Program-made: the position numbers and the translations under genes | Assembly (NCBI GenBank): GCA_011374975.1 | Contig: DRNU01000115.1 | Span: 1-33,957 of the forward strand | Reading direction: 5' to 3' | DNA: 33,957 nt | Origin: Gammaproteobacteria bacterium | Lineage (GTDB): Bacteria > Pseudomonadota > Gammaproteobacteria > DSM-19610 | The notes under the pieces: model-generated | What the model was told of the DNA's origin: nothing | Database searches by the model: none | What the model saw: the letters and a program-made list of their open reading frames with translations, nothing else | Part shown: positions 1-8,096 of the stretch, in pieces | How positions within the stretch are numbered: position 1 is the stretch's first letter | Layout: the number at the start of each line of letters is the position of its first letter

Positions 1-595
1 CGGTCTCAATATTGCGTGAAGCCAGCCGCTCCAGCAGCGCCGCATCGAAATGCAGCCCCGCGGTCGGTGCCGCCACGGCACCCGGGTGGCGGGCGTACAG
101 GGTCTGGTAGTCCTCGCGGTCGGACTGGTTGTCGGGGCGTTCTATATAAGGGGGCAACGGTACATGGCCGTGGGCCTCCAGCAGCTCCAGTACCGGCGTA
201 GCGCCGGCAAAGGCCAGCTCAAACAGGTCGTCGCTGCGGCCCAGCACCGTGACCGGCAAGCCGGTCTCGCCCAGCAGTAACTCACTGCCGGGGCGCGGCG
301 ATTTACTGGCGCGCACGTGCGCCAGCACCCGGCGCGTATCGAGTACCCGCTCCACCAGCACTTCGACCTTGCCGCCACTGGCCTTGTGGCCGAGCAGCCG
401 TGCGGGGATGACCCGGGTGTCATTCAGCACCAGCAGGTCGTCATCATGCAGCAAATCAATGAAATCCGTCATATGCCGATCATACAGCCCCACATCACGG
501 CCCAGCTCCAGCAGCCGGCTGCTGCTGCGCGGCTGGGCGGGCCGGTTGGCGATGAGTTCTTCCGGCAGGCTGTAATCGAAGTCACTGGCGAACAT
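1..595 (-). CDS. queA: S-adenosylmethionine:tRNA ribosyltransferase-isomerase QueA (N-terminal part, runs off left edge)
   Basis: Reading the minus strand from the ATG at 595 gives an open frame of about 198 codons with no stop before the window edge. It begins MFASDFDYSLPEELIANRP, the usual QueA opening, and contains LNDTRVIPARL near residue 60 and AAPTAGLHF near residue 180, both family hallmarks. QueA transfers and isomerises the ribosyl moiety of SAM onto preQ1-modified tRNA to give epoxyqueuosine in the cytoplasm. The C-terminal part (the family is about 340-360 residues) lies outside the window. The gene is divergent from the tRNA-Leu gene. Downstream partners such as tgt and yajC, expected from other proteobacteria, would lie to the left and cannot be checked. 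Confidence 0.95.
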   Translation of the reverse strand, partial: MFASDFDYSLPEELIANRPAQPRSSSRLLELGRDVGLYDRHMTDFIDLLHDDDLLVLNDTRVIPARLLGHKASGGKVEVLVERVLDTRRVLAHVRASKSPRPGSELLLGETGLPVTVLGRSDDLFELAFAGATPVLELLEAHGHVPLPPYIERPDNQSDREDYQTLYARHPGAVAAPTAGLHFDAALLERLASRNIET

Positions 596-632
596 GGCGC
601 GGCATGGTACCACAGCGGCGCTGCCGGCCTTG

Positions 633-660
633 TTGCGGCCGGGGCAGGAATCCTTATACT
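633..660 (+). promoter_or_regulatory. Probable sigma70 promoter of tRNA-Leu
   Basis: TTGCGG (633-638) and TATACT (655-660) are separated by 16 bp. The predicted start lies about 5 bases before the mature tRNA 5' end at 672. The stretch between the -10 box and the start is very GC-rich (ggcgcgcc), as is usual for stable-RNA promoters under stringent control. An alternative -35 at 630-635 would need a 19-bp spacer. Confidence 0.5.
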
Positions 661-671
661 GGCGCGCCTGT

Positions 672-758
672 GCCGGGGTGGCGGAACTGGTAGACGCGCC
701 GGATTCAAAATCCGGTTCTGGCAACAGAGTGTGGGTTCGATTCCCACCCTCGGCACCA
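672..758 (+). tRNA. tRNA-Leu, anticodon CAA
   Basis: The 87-nt cloverleaf has encoded CCA at its 3' end. The acceptor stem is GCCGGGG (672-678) with CCTCGGC, including one G-U pair. The anticodon stem CCGGA/TCCGG encloses the loop TTCAAAA, so the anticodon is CAA, which reads UUG. The T arm is GTGGG-TTCGATT-CCCAC. An extra variable arm (TTCTGGCAACAGA region) marks a class II tRNA and supports leucine. It stands alone, with no second tRNA in the window. Confidence 0.96.
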
Positions 759-765
759 CCTCACA

Positions 766-784
766 GGCATTCCACCAGAATGCC
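766..784 (+). other. Stem-loop in the tRNA-Leu trailer
   Basis: GGCATTC (766-772) and GAATGCC (778-784) form a perfect 7-bp stem with loop CACCA, eight bases after the tRNA CCA. No T-run follows, so it is not a clear intrinsic terminator. It may mark the 3' trailer end or a processing signal ahead of the glgP promoter. Confidence 0.4.
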
Positions 785-790
785 CGCAGG

Positions 791-818
791 TCGACAAGCC
801 AAGTGGTTGACCTATAAT
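791..818 (+). promoter_or_regulatory. Strong sigma70-type promoter of glgP
   Basis: A perfect -10 TATAAT (813-818) is preceded by TCGACA (791-796), five of six matches to the -35 consensus, with a 16-bp spacer. Transcription would start near 825 and give a leader of about 70 nt before glgP. Confidence 0.65.
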
Positions 819-831
819 CAGTTACCTTACC

Positions 832-857
832 GACAGGCCTTGCAGCAGCAGGCTGTC
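832..857 (+). promoter_or_regulatory. Stem-loop in the glgP 5' leader
   Basis: GACAGGCCT (832-840) pairs with AGGCTGTC (850-857) apart from one bulged G, with loop TGCAGCAGC. It sits just after the predicted start and about 40 nt before the ATG. The Shine-Dalgarno GGGAG (886-890) lies outside the hairpin. Its role is unknown. Confidence 0.4.
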
Positions 858-895
858 CGGTTATTGTTCGCAAACACGTTGTAATGGGAGAACTC

Positions 896-3454
896 ATGTC
901 CGGAACCCGCTTTACTCTGGAAGTCCAACCGCAAATTCCGGAGAAACTGGGGCGGCTCGTGGAGCTGGCCAATGATCTTCTCTACAGCTGGGACCGCACG
1001 GTGCGCTCGCTGTTCTTCCGCATGGATCCTGCCCTGTGGGAAAACTGCGGACACAACCCCAGGGTGTTCCTGCGCCGGGTCTCCCAGCAGCGCCTCGACG
1101 AGGCCGCTGAAGACCGCATCTATATCGAGGCCTTCAACCGGGTACTTTCGACCTACGACTCCTATTTACACGAGCACCAGCGCAAGGGCATCGACAAGTA
1201 TCTCAACCCCAGGAAAGACCTGATTGCCTACTTCTGCGCCGAATTCGGCCTGCACGAGAGCCTGCCGATCTACTCCGGCGGCCTCGGCATCCTGGCCGGC
1301 GACCACTGCAAGGCCGCCAGTGACCTGGGCATTCCCTTCGTTGCCGTGGGCATGCTCTACCGCCAGGGGTATTTCACCCAGACCATCGACGAGCACGGCA
1401 ACCAGGTGGCGCACTACACGACCACCGATTTCGACCAGCTGCCGCTGGTACCGATGCATGATGCGGAAGGCAAGGAACTGCGTGTGCTGCTGGACTTCCC
1501 CGGCCGCACCGTGCAACTCAAGATCTGGAAGGCCAATGCCGGGCACATCACCCTGTACCTGCTCGACAGCGCACTGCCCGAGAACGAGGAAGCCGACCGC
1601 GCCATCACTTATCAGCTCTACGGTGGCGATATCAACACCCGCATCCAGCAGGAACTCGTGCTTGGCATCGGCGGCGTACGCGCACTGCGCCTGCTGGGCC
1701 TGGAACCCACTGTCTGGCACATCAACGAGGGCCATGCGGCATTCCAGGTGCTGGAACGCTGCCGTGAACTGGTGGCAGCCGGCCTGGATTTCAGTGCCGC
1801 CCTCGAACAGGTCGCCAGCGCGACGGTGTTCACCACCCACACCCCGGTGCCGGCCGGGCACGACATCTTCGACCACAGCCTGGTGGCCAGCTATTTCAGC
1901 GGCTATGCCGAACAGCTGGGCCTGTCGATGGAGGAATTCCTGCAAATCGGCACCAGCCCGTCCAACCACGGCAGCTTCAACCAGACCGTGCTGGCGCTGC
2001 ACGGCTCGCGTTTCCACAACGGCGTCAGCAAGATTCATGGCGAAGTCGCATCGCGCATGGAAGGCTACGTGTGGCCGCAGATCCCGGAACACGAGAACCC
2101 CATGCGCCACGTCACCAACGGGGTGCACGTGCAGACCTTCCTGGCCTACGAGTGGAGCAACCTGTACGACATGCGCTTCGGCCTGCAATGGCGCAATGAA
2201 CTGCTCAACGAAGAGTACTGGGAACGCATCGACGAAATACCCGATCACAGCTTCTGGAGCCTGCGCCAGTCGCTCAAGTCCGAGCTGCTGAACCAGGTAC
2301 GGCGCCGCGTGGCGCTGCAATGCCGGCGCAACCGCTGCGGCGAGGCGCATATCGACCGCGTCACGCGCCTGCTCAGCCCGCACGAGGCGGACATCCTGAC
2401 CATCGGCTTCGCACGCCGCTTCGCCACCTACAAGCGTGCCACCCTGCTGTTCTCCGACCCGGAACGCCTGGCGCGCCTGCTGAACGACCCCAAGCGCCCG
2501 GTACTGCTGATTTTTGCCGGCAAGGCGCACCCCAGCGACCTGCCCGGACAACAGCTGATCCAGGTCATCCACGAATTCTCGCGCCGCCCCGAGTTCATCG
2601 GCAAAATCCTGCTGCTGGAAGGTTACGACCTGTCACTGGGCCGCAAACTGGTGTCCGGCGTCGACGTGTGGCTGAACAATCCCGAATACCCCATGGAAGC
2701 CAGCGGCACCTCCGGGCAGAAAGCCGCCATCAACGGCGTCATCAACCTCAGCGTACTGGACGGCTGGTGGGGCGAAGGTTACAACGGCGAGAACGGCTGG
2801 GCGATCACCCCGCACGACCAGCGCTATGACGCCGCTTTCCGTAACCAGGAAGAAGCCAACGAACTGCTGGATATCCTCGAACACCAGGTCATCCCGCTCT
2901 ACTACGACCGCAACGGCCACGGCTTCTCGGAAGGCTGGGTGCACATGTCCAAGGCCTCGATGAAATCCGCCCTGCCGCAGTTCAACTCACAGCGCATGGT
3001 CATGGACTACATCAGGGGCTTCTATAGCCCGGCCTCCGAACAGGGCCGCAAACTGGCCAGAAACCGTTCGCGCGGTGCAAAAGAACTGGCGCGCTGGAAA
3101 ACCAGGGTCCGGGAACGCTGGCCCTCCGTCACCTTGCGTCGTGTCGACAAACAGCTCTGCGCCGTCACCGCCGGCGACAAGGTTCGCATCGAAATTGCTG
3201 CACAACTGGGTGACCTGTCACCGTCCGACGTACGACTGGAGTGCGTCATCGGCATCGAGGACGAACACCACGAATTCCAGGCCAGTGAATACTTCGGTTT
3301 CACTGCCAGCGAAAAACTGGACACCGGCGAGACACTGTTCGTACTGGACCTTGACCCGCCCTTACCCGGCCTGCAGCTGTACCAGATCCGCATGTACCCC
3401 TGCCACGAGCTATTAAGCCACCGCTTCGAAACAGGCTGCATGATCTGGCTGTAA
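896..3454 (+). CDS. glgP: Alpha-glucan (glycogen) phosphorylase, short DUF3417-type
   Basis: The 852-residue product is a phosphorylase of the alpha-glucan family. It releases glucose-1-phosphate from the non-reducing ends of glycogen or malto-oligosaccharides in the cytoplasm. The N-terminal ~110 residues (VELANDLLYSWDRTVRSLF) match the DUF3417 extension of the short bacterial/archaeal phosphorylases rather than E. coli GlgP/MalP. The PLP site EASGTSGQKAAINGV is present, and the Schiff-base lysine is about K609. I chose the ATG at 896 because GGGAG ends 5 nt upstream; an in-frame ATG at 884 lies upstream of that site and has no clear SD. The gene has its own promoter and converges on malQ, whose product supplies or uses the same oligosaccharides. 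Confidence 0.95.
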   Translation: MSGTRFTLEVQPQIPEKLGRLVELANDLLYSWDRTVRSLFFRMDPALWENCGHNPRVFLRRVSQQRLDEAAEDRIYIEAFNRVLSTYDSYLHEHQRKGIDKYLNPRKDLIAYFCAEFGLHESLPIYSGGLGILAGDHCKAASDLGIPFVAVGMLYRQGYFTQTIDEHGNQVAHYTTTDFDQLPLVPMHDAEGKELRVLLDFPGRTVQLKIWKANAGHITLYLLDSALPENEEADRAITYQLYGGDINTRIQQELVLGIGGVRALRLLGLEPTVWHINEGHAAFQVLERCRELVAAGLDFSAALEQVASATVFTTHTPVPAGHDIFDHSLVASYFSGYAEQLGLSMEEFLQIGTSPSNHGSFNQTVLALHGSRFHNGVSKIHGEVASRMEGYVWPQIPEHENPMRHVTNGVHVQTFLAYEWSNLYDMRFGLQWRNELLNEEYWERIDEIPDHSFWSLRQSLKSELLNQVRRRVALQCRRNRCGEAHIDRVTRLLSPHEADILTIGFARRFATYKRATLLFSDPERLARLLNDPKRPVLLIFAGKAHPSDLPGQQLIQVIHEFSRRPEFIGKILLLEGYDLSLGRKLVSGVDVWLNNPEYPMEASGTSGQKAAINGVINLSVLDGWWGEGYNGENGWAITPHDQRYDAAFRNQEEANELLDILEHQVIPLYYDRNGHGFSEGWVHMSKASMKSALPQFNSQRMVMDYIRGFYSPASEQGRKLARNRSRGAKELARWKTRVRERWPSVTLRRVDKQLCAVTAGDKVRIEIAAQLGDLSPSDVRLECVIGIEDEHHEFQASEYFGFTASEKLDTGETLFVLDLDPPLPGLQLYQIRMYPCHELLSHRFETGCMIWL

Positions 3455-3481
3455 GAACTACAACCGGCCCACGCATTCCAG

Positions 3482-3501
3482 TTTTTTGCGCCGTGCCGGT
3501 G
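3482..3501 (+). repeat. Half-copy of the palindromic element at 10341-10427
   Basis: TTTTTTGCGCCGTGCCGGTG here matches TTTTTTGCGCCATGCCGGTG at 10341-10360 in 19 of 20 positions. It lies between the converging stops of glgP and malQ. No matching right arm follows; the next bases diverge. It reads as a decayed or solo arm of the same repeat family. Confidence 0.6.
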
Positions 3502-3510
3502 GGAGGTGTC

Positions 3511-4974
3511 TCAGCCCCGGCCGTACAACCTTATCCACTCACCCAGCCGCTCACTGTGCTCCGGCTGCAGCTGCTCCCAGGTAAAGCGCCACTGCCAGTT
3601 ACCCTCGGTAACACCGGGCGTATTCATGCGCTGCGAACCGTCCAGGGCAAGCAAATCCTGCATCGGCAACACCGCGAGCCCGGCGACCGACGCCAGCGCG
3701 GCACGCACCAGCGGCCAGGGCATGGGGTCCTGGTCGGCAAGATAACGGTGGATATAGGCACGCTGCTCATCGGACTGCTCGTGGTACCAGCCGACAGTCG
3801 TATTATTGTCATGCGTTCCGGTATATACCACGCTGAGCGCTTCATGCCTGTGTGGCAGATAAGGATTATCGGGTGAGCCGTCGAAGGCAAATTGCAGGAT
3901 CTTCATGCCGGGCAGGCCAAACTGCCTGCGCAGCGCCGTGACTTCGTGCGTAATAACCCCGAGATCCTCGGCAACCAGCGGCAGCTCACCGAAGGCCTGC
4001 TTCAGCGCTTCGAAAAACGCCGCGCCCGGCCCCGCCACCCAGCGCCCGTTCACCGCCGTGTCCGCGGCCGCATCGATTTCCCAGTACGCTTCAAAACCCC
4101 GGAAATGGTCAATGCGCATCAGATCGAACAGCTCCAGCTGGCTGCGGATACGCTCCAGCCACCAGCGGTAACCGTCCGCGGCCATCGCCTGCCAGTCATA
4201 GTGCGGGTTACCCCAGCGCTGGCCGGTGGCGGAAAAATAATCGGGCGGCACACCGGCAACCACGCGCAACCGGCCCTGTTCGTCGAGTGCGAACAGGCGG
4301 CGGTTGGCCCAGACATCGGCGCTGTCGTAGGCCACGAAAATCGGAATATCACCAAACAGCAGCACACCGCGCTCGTTGGCATAGTGGCGCAGCGCAAGCC
4401 ACTGCCGGAAAAACAGGAACTGCTCGAACTGCACCTGCTGCACGGTACCGGCCAGGCGCACCTGCGCCTCGGCCAGCGCCTGTGCTTCACGGTCGCGCAG
4501 TTCCGGCGGCCAGTCGAACCAGGCACGGTTGTTGAAGTCGGCGCGTAATGCCTGGTAAAGCGCAAAATCATCCAGCCAGTGACTGTGCTGCGCGGTAAAA
4601 GCCGCCAGTGCGGCACGCTCGTCGTCACCGGCATTGCTCAGGAAACCGTTGTGTGCGGCAACCAGCCGCGCCTTGCGCTGGCAGTCGATATCCAGCTGAG
4701 GATCGATGTGGGCATCATCCAGCCAGCCGGCATCGACCAGCCGCTGTAAACTGATCAGCCGGGTACTGCCGGCGTGTACCGACAGGCACTGGTAGGGCGA
4801 CTGGTCTTCGTGGGTCGGCCCCAGCGGCAGGGTCTGCCACAGGCGGATACCGCAACCGGCGAGAAAATCGACGAAGCGATAGGCATCCGGACCCAGATCG
4901 CCGTTGCCGGCGCTGCCGGGCAGGGAAGTCGGGTGCAGCAAAATGCCGGCACGGCGCTGTTCAAACAATTCCAT
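3511..4974 (-). CDS. malQ: 4-alpha-glucanotransferase (amylomaltase)
   Basis: This 487-residue GH77 enzyme transfers alpha-1,4-glucan segments between malto-oligosaccharides. It opens with GILLHPTSLPG, the classic amylomaltase N-terminus. The catalytic nucleophile lies in MRIDHFRG (D289), the acid/base in LVAEDLG (E336), and the third carboxylate in YTGTHDNNT (D389). Length is normal for the short, plant D-enzyme-like form. It is the last gene of the minus-strand operon glgC-GH57-malQ, starting 21 bp after the GH57 stop. It probably recycles the short glucans left by phosphorylase and debranching activities. Confidence 0.96.
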   Translation of the reverse strand: MELFEQRRAGILLHPTSLPGSAGNGDLGPDAYRFVDFLAGCGIRLWQTLPLGPTHEDQSPYQCLSVHAGSTRLISLQRLVDAGWLDDAHIDPQLDIDCQRKARLVAAHNGFLSNAGDDERAALAAFTAQHSHWLDDFALYQALRADFNNRAWFDWPPELRDREAQALAEAQVRLAGTVQQVQFEQFLFFRQWLALRHYANERGVLLFGDIPIFVAYDSADVWANRRLFALDEQGRLRVVAGVPPDYFSATGQRWGNPHYDWQAMAADGYRWWLERIRSQLELFDLMRIDHFRGFEAYWEIDAAADTAVNGRWVAGPGAAFFEALKQAFGELPLVAEDLGVITHEVTALRRQFGLPGMKILQFAFDGSPDNPYLPHRHEALSVVYTGTHDNNTTVGWYHEQSDEQRAYIHRYLADQDPMPWPLVRAALASVAGLAVLPMQDLLALDGSQRMNTPGVTEGNWQWRFTWEQLQPEHSERLGEWIRLYGRG

Positions 4975-4995
4975 GTCAGTATCCGGAAAAGGGCT

Positions 4996-6708
4996 TCAAT
5001 CGGTCGCCTGGCCCTGGCGCATCACCCCGCCCATGGCGGGATCACCGGAACCACGCGCAAAGGTATGCGCCAGGTATTCCGGGGGTTCCTGGTCCAGCAG
5101 GTTATACAGGTTGGACAGGTGCATGCGGAACAGCGATTCAAAGTCGCTTACTGAATTGGCCGGGTTGTAGTCACCAAACCACCAGAACCAGTCCGAACCC
5201 TCACAGACCGCCAGCTGCAACTGTGCGGCGAGGATCTGTTCGCTGTTCAGGTCACCTGTGTTGCAGGCCCTGTCGAAGGCACGCTTGGCATCACCCAGCA
5301 TATCCCAGCCACGGTTCTTGTCGCGGTCACCGATCCAGGTCGAGAAGGTGCCGTACACCCAGGAGCCGCTCACGATGTCGGACAGGCTGGCGATCTCCAC
5401 CCCGTCATCGAGGCATTCGGAAAACGTGGACAGCTTCAGGGTCGGGTGTGCGGCGAGTTGTTCGTACAGTGAGCGCAGGAAGTGGTAGCCGTTCTCCGGG
5501 AAATGCTCCCAGGCATTCTCGCCGTCGAGGATGACCGGCAGGGCCAGTTTGCGGTCCGGGTGTGCGGCGGCAACCTGTTCCAGGTGGTGGATAAAGTTGG
5601 CCACCGCATCATCCGCATGCCAGGTGGAATAGTTGAAACCGATTTCATCAGACAGCTTGTCATCGCGGAAGAAGCACACCAGCTTGCCGTCTTCGCCCAG
5701 CCGGTAACCCTGCAGGACCGCATCGTGCGCCGCCACCGCGTCTTCGCCCTGCGTCTTGCGCAGGCTGTTGCGCAACACGGTTTCACCGGTCGCCGTCCAG
5801 CGGAAGCCGTATTCTTCCAGCAACTCCAGTACCGGCTTGCTGATACTGCCTTCCGACGGCCAGCAACCGGTGGGCTTGCGGCGAAAATACTGTTCGAACA
5901 CGTTGACGCCTTCACGCAGGTGCCAGCGTGCGCGTTCCTCGCCACCCTGGTAGAACTCGAGTTCCGGCAGTAACACATCGGGCATGGCTTCACGTGCGCT
6001 TTGCAGGTCCAGCATCAGCGGCAGGATGGGGTGCGCATAGGGCGAAACCGCCAGCTCGACCTTGCCGCTGTCGGCAAGGTCGGCGTAACAGTCGATGATG
6101 CCGGACAGCAACTCGCCGATCAGCACCAGCAATTCACGACGGTCATGCAGGGAAAAATTATTGCCCTGCTCCTGCCAACGCTGTACCCGCAGGTCATTGC
6201 GCCGCACCGTCTCCCCCAGCCAGCCCAGGTGGTACCAGAACACCAGGTCGGACAGGAACTGGTCACTGACGTAGAGCAGGTCCTTGCAGTTCTCCAGGAA
6301 CGGCCCGGCCAGTTCGACCAGCCGCAGATAGGCCGGGAAACGTTCCACGATGCGCTGGCGGTTGACGCGCAGGCAGTTGTTGACGAGCTCCATGCGCTGC
6401 TCGGCATGTGCCGGTAATACCGGCGCCACCAGTGCCGCCAGCAGCGGGTCCCGGATCGCCTTGTGATCACGCAGGAAACCGCTGATCTGGGCAGCGTAAT
6501 CGTCCAGCTGCTCCAGCAGCACGGGTGCGAAGTTGATCACCGCCCGGGCATCGGGCACGGCCTCGATATGCGCTGCCATGTCGACGTAATCCTTGATGGC
6601 GTGCAGGTAGGCCCAGGGCAGTTTGTACTCGCCGCTGATCAGGTCGCAGTACTGCGGCTGGTGCATGTGCCAGCACAGCACGATACGCAGGCCGTTCTTA
6701 CCGGACAT
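4996..6708 (-). CDS. Glycoside hydrolase family 57 protein (alpha-amylase/glucanotransferase-like)
   Basis: The product has 570 residues. GH57 signatures appear in order: HMHQP (14-18), [11 protein letters not shown] (222-232), GCWPSEGS with the putative nucleophile E286, and [10 protein letters not shown] with the putative acid/base D395. No signal peptide is visible, so it should be cytoplasmic. GH57 includes alpha-amylases, 4-alpha-glucanotransferases, amylopullulanases and branching enzymes, and the exact activity cannot be read from sequence. Since a GH13 branching enzyme (GlgB) and a GH77 transferase are encoded next door, hydrolysis or trimming of alpha-glucan is the likelier role. Its ATG lies inside the end of glgC (11-bp overlap), so translation is probably coupled. 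Confidence 0.88.
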   Translation of the reverse strand: MSGKNGLRIVLCWHMHQPQYCDLISGEYKLPWAYLHAIKDYVDMAAHIEAVPDARAVINFAPVLLEQLDDYAAQISGFLRDHKAIRDPLLAALVAPVLPAHAEQRMELVNNCLRVNRQRIVERFPAYLRLVELAGPFLENCKDLLYVSDQFLSDLVFWYHLGWLGETVRRNDLRVQRWQEQGNNFSLHDRRELLVLIGELLSGIIDCYADLADSGKVELAVSPYAHPILPLMLDLQSAREAMPDVLLPELEFYQGGEERARWHLREGVNVFEQYFRRKPTGCWPSEGSISKPVLELLEEYGFRWTATGETVLRNSLRKTQGEDAVAAHDAVLQGYRLGEDGKLVCFFRDDKLSDEIGFNYSTWHADDAVANFIHHLEQVAAAHPDRKLALPVILDGENAWEHFPENGYHFLRSLYEQLAAHPTLKLSTFSECLDDGVEIASLSDIVSGSWVYGTFSTWIGDRDKNRGWDMLGDAKRAFDRACNTGDLNSEQILAAQLQLAVCEGSDWFWWFGDYNPANSVSDFESLFRMHLSNLYNLLDQEPPEYLAHTFARGSGDPAMGGVMRQGQATD

Positions 6709-7966
6709 GGTGCAGTTCCTGGTGCAGCATTTCCGGGGTCACCAGCACCACGCCACCCGGCGTCACATGGAAACGCTCGGCATCCTGCACCGGGTCTTCA
6801 CCAATCACCGTGCCTTCCGGGATGCGGCAGCCCTTGTCGATGACCGCGTTCTGAATCCTGCAATGGCGTGCAATGCGCACATCGGGCAGCACCACGGCAT
6901 GCTGCAACAGTGAATAGGAGTTCACCTTGACGTTGGAGAACAACAGGGAATGGCGGATGGTCGAGCCGGAGATCACACAACCGCCGGACACCATGGAATC
7001 CACCGCCATGCCACGCCGGTCTTCATCGTCGAAGATGAACTTGGCGGGCGGCATCTGTTCCTGGTAGGTCCAGATCGGCCAGTCACGGTCGTACAGGTTA
7101 AGTTCCGGAGTGACACCGATCAGCTCCAGGTTGGTGGCCCAGAACGCATCCACGGTACCCACATCACGCCAGTAGGCCTGGCGGCCGCTCTGCACGTCAC
7201 GGAACGGGTAGGCGAACACGCGGTACTTGCTGATGATCGAGGGGATGATGTCGTGACCGAAATCGTGGCTGGATTTACTGTCATCGGCATCCTTGATCAG
7301 CTGTTCAAACAGGAAACTGGTGTTGAACACATAGATCCCCATGGACGCCAGCGCCATGTCGTCACTGCCCGGCATGGGCGCGGGGGAATCCGGTTTTTCG
7401 TTGAACTCGCGTACACGCCCGCCTTCATCGGTGGTCATGACACCGAATGCACGCGCAGCCTCCAGGTCGACTTCCAGGCAGCCCACGGTCATGTCAGCGC
7501 CCTGTTCGACGTGCTGCGCGATCATGGGCCCGTAGTCCATCTTGTAGATATGGTCCCCGGCCAGGATCAGCACATACTCCGGTTTGTGGTTACGGATAAT
7601 ATCCAGGTTCTGGTAGATGGCATCGGCGGTACCGGCGTACCAGGACGACACAATACGCTGCTGGGCCGGTAGCAGTTCCACAAACTCGCCGAATTCACCG
7701 CGCAGGAAACTCCAGCCGCGCTGGATGTGCTGCAGCAGGGAATGCGCCTTGTACTGTGTCAGCACACCCACCCGGCGAATACCCGAGTTCATGCAGTTGG
7801 AAAGCGGGAAATCGATAATACGGAACTTGCCACCGAAAGGAACTGCCGGTTTGGCGCGCCATAATGTCAGCTGCTTGAGACGGGAACCGCGCCCGCCCGC
7901 CAGAATCAGTGCCAATGTATCGCGGGTCAGGCGACTCACAAAGCGTGGGGTGGACACGGAATTCAT
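6698..7966 (-). CDS. glgC: Glucose-1-phosphate adenylyltransferase (ADP-glucose pyrophosphorylase)
   Basis: The 422-residue enzyme makes ADP-glucose from ATP and glucose-1-phosphate, the committed step of glycogen synthesis. Nucleotide-binding [11 protein letters not shown] (19-30) lies near the N-terminus, with K39 in [11 protein letters not shown], the catalytic aspartate in [11 protein letters not shown] (D138, equivalent to E. coli D142) and the glucose-1-phosphate lysine in FNEKP (K191, equivalent to K195). The C-terminal left-handed beta-helix region ends with [16 protein letters not shown] (7972-7977, minus strand) sits 5 nt before the ATG. It heads the operon with GH57 and malQ and is divergent from glgB. 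Confidence 0.97.
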   Translation of the reverse strand: MNSVSTPRFVSRLTRDTLALILAGGRGSRLKQLTLWRAKPAVPFGGKFRIIDFPLSNCMNSGIRRVGVLTQYKAHSLLQHIQRGWSFLRGEFGEFVELLPAQQRIVSSWYAGTADAIYQNLDIIRNHKPEYVLILAGDHIYKMDYGPMIAQHVEQGADMTVGCLEVDLEAARAFGVMTTDEGGRVREFNEKPDSPAPMPGSDDMALASMGIYVFNTSFLFEQLIKDADDSKSSHDFGHDIIPSIISKYRVFAYPFRDVQSGRQAYWRDVGTVDAFWATNLELIGVTPELNLYDRDWPIWTYQEQMPPAKFIFDDEDRRGMAVDSMVSGGCVISGSTIRHSLLFSNVKVNSYSLLQHAVVLPDVRIARHCRIQNAVIDKGCRIPEGTVIGEDPVQDAERFHVTPGGVVLVTPEMLHQELHHVR

Positions 7967-8096
7967 CCAGGCTCCTTACAGGTGTGTCAATAAAACATCA
8001 AATTGAGGCCAACATCCTGCTAGCGTTGATGCCTATGGTACCATTTGTACCGGCGCTGAAAAGTTACCATTTTTTATAAACAGAGACATAGCTTCT
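7967..8096. promoter_or_regulatory. Divergent glgC/glgB control region with a 10-bp palindrome
   Basis: This 130-bp spacer must hold promoters for both directions. It contains a perfect palindrome ATGGTACCAT (8035-8044), a second GTACC (8047-8051) and GTTACCAT (8063-8070). These are three related half-sites within 36 bp, as in an operator array. A possible glgB -10, TATAAA, lies at 8075-8080, but no convincing -35 is spaced correctly. The SD for glgB is weak. Confidence 0.4.

Noticed and set aside
317-972. Open frames running through the tRNA-Leu gene on both strands
   Set aside because: The tRNA cloverleaf explains the sequence; the frames span the tRNA, its promoter and the glgP leader and have no protein features.
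1166-2572. A 468-codon minus-strand open frame within glgP
   Set aside because: Opposite a gene with an intact PLP site and promoter; no domain or ribosome binding site.
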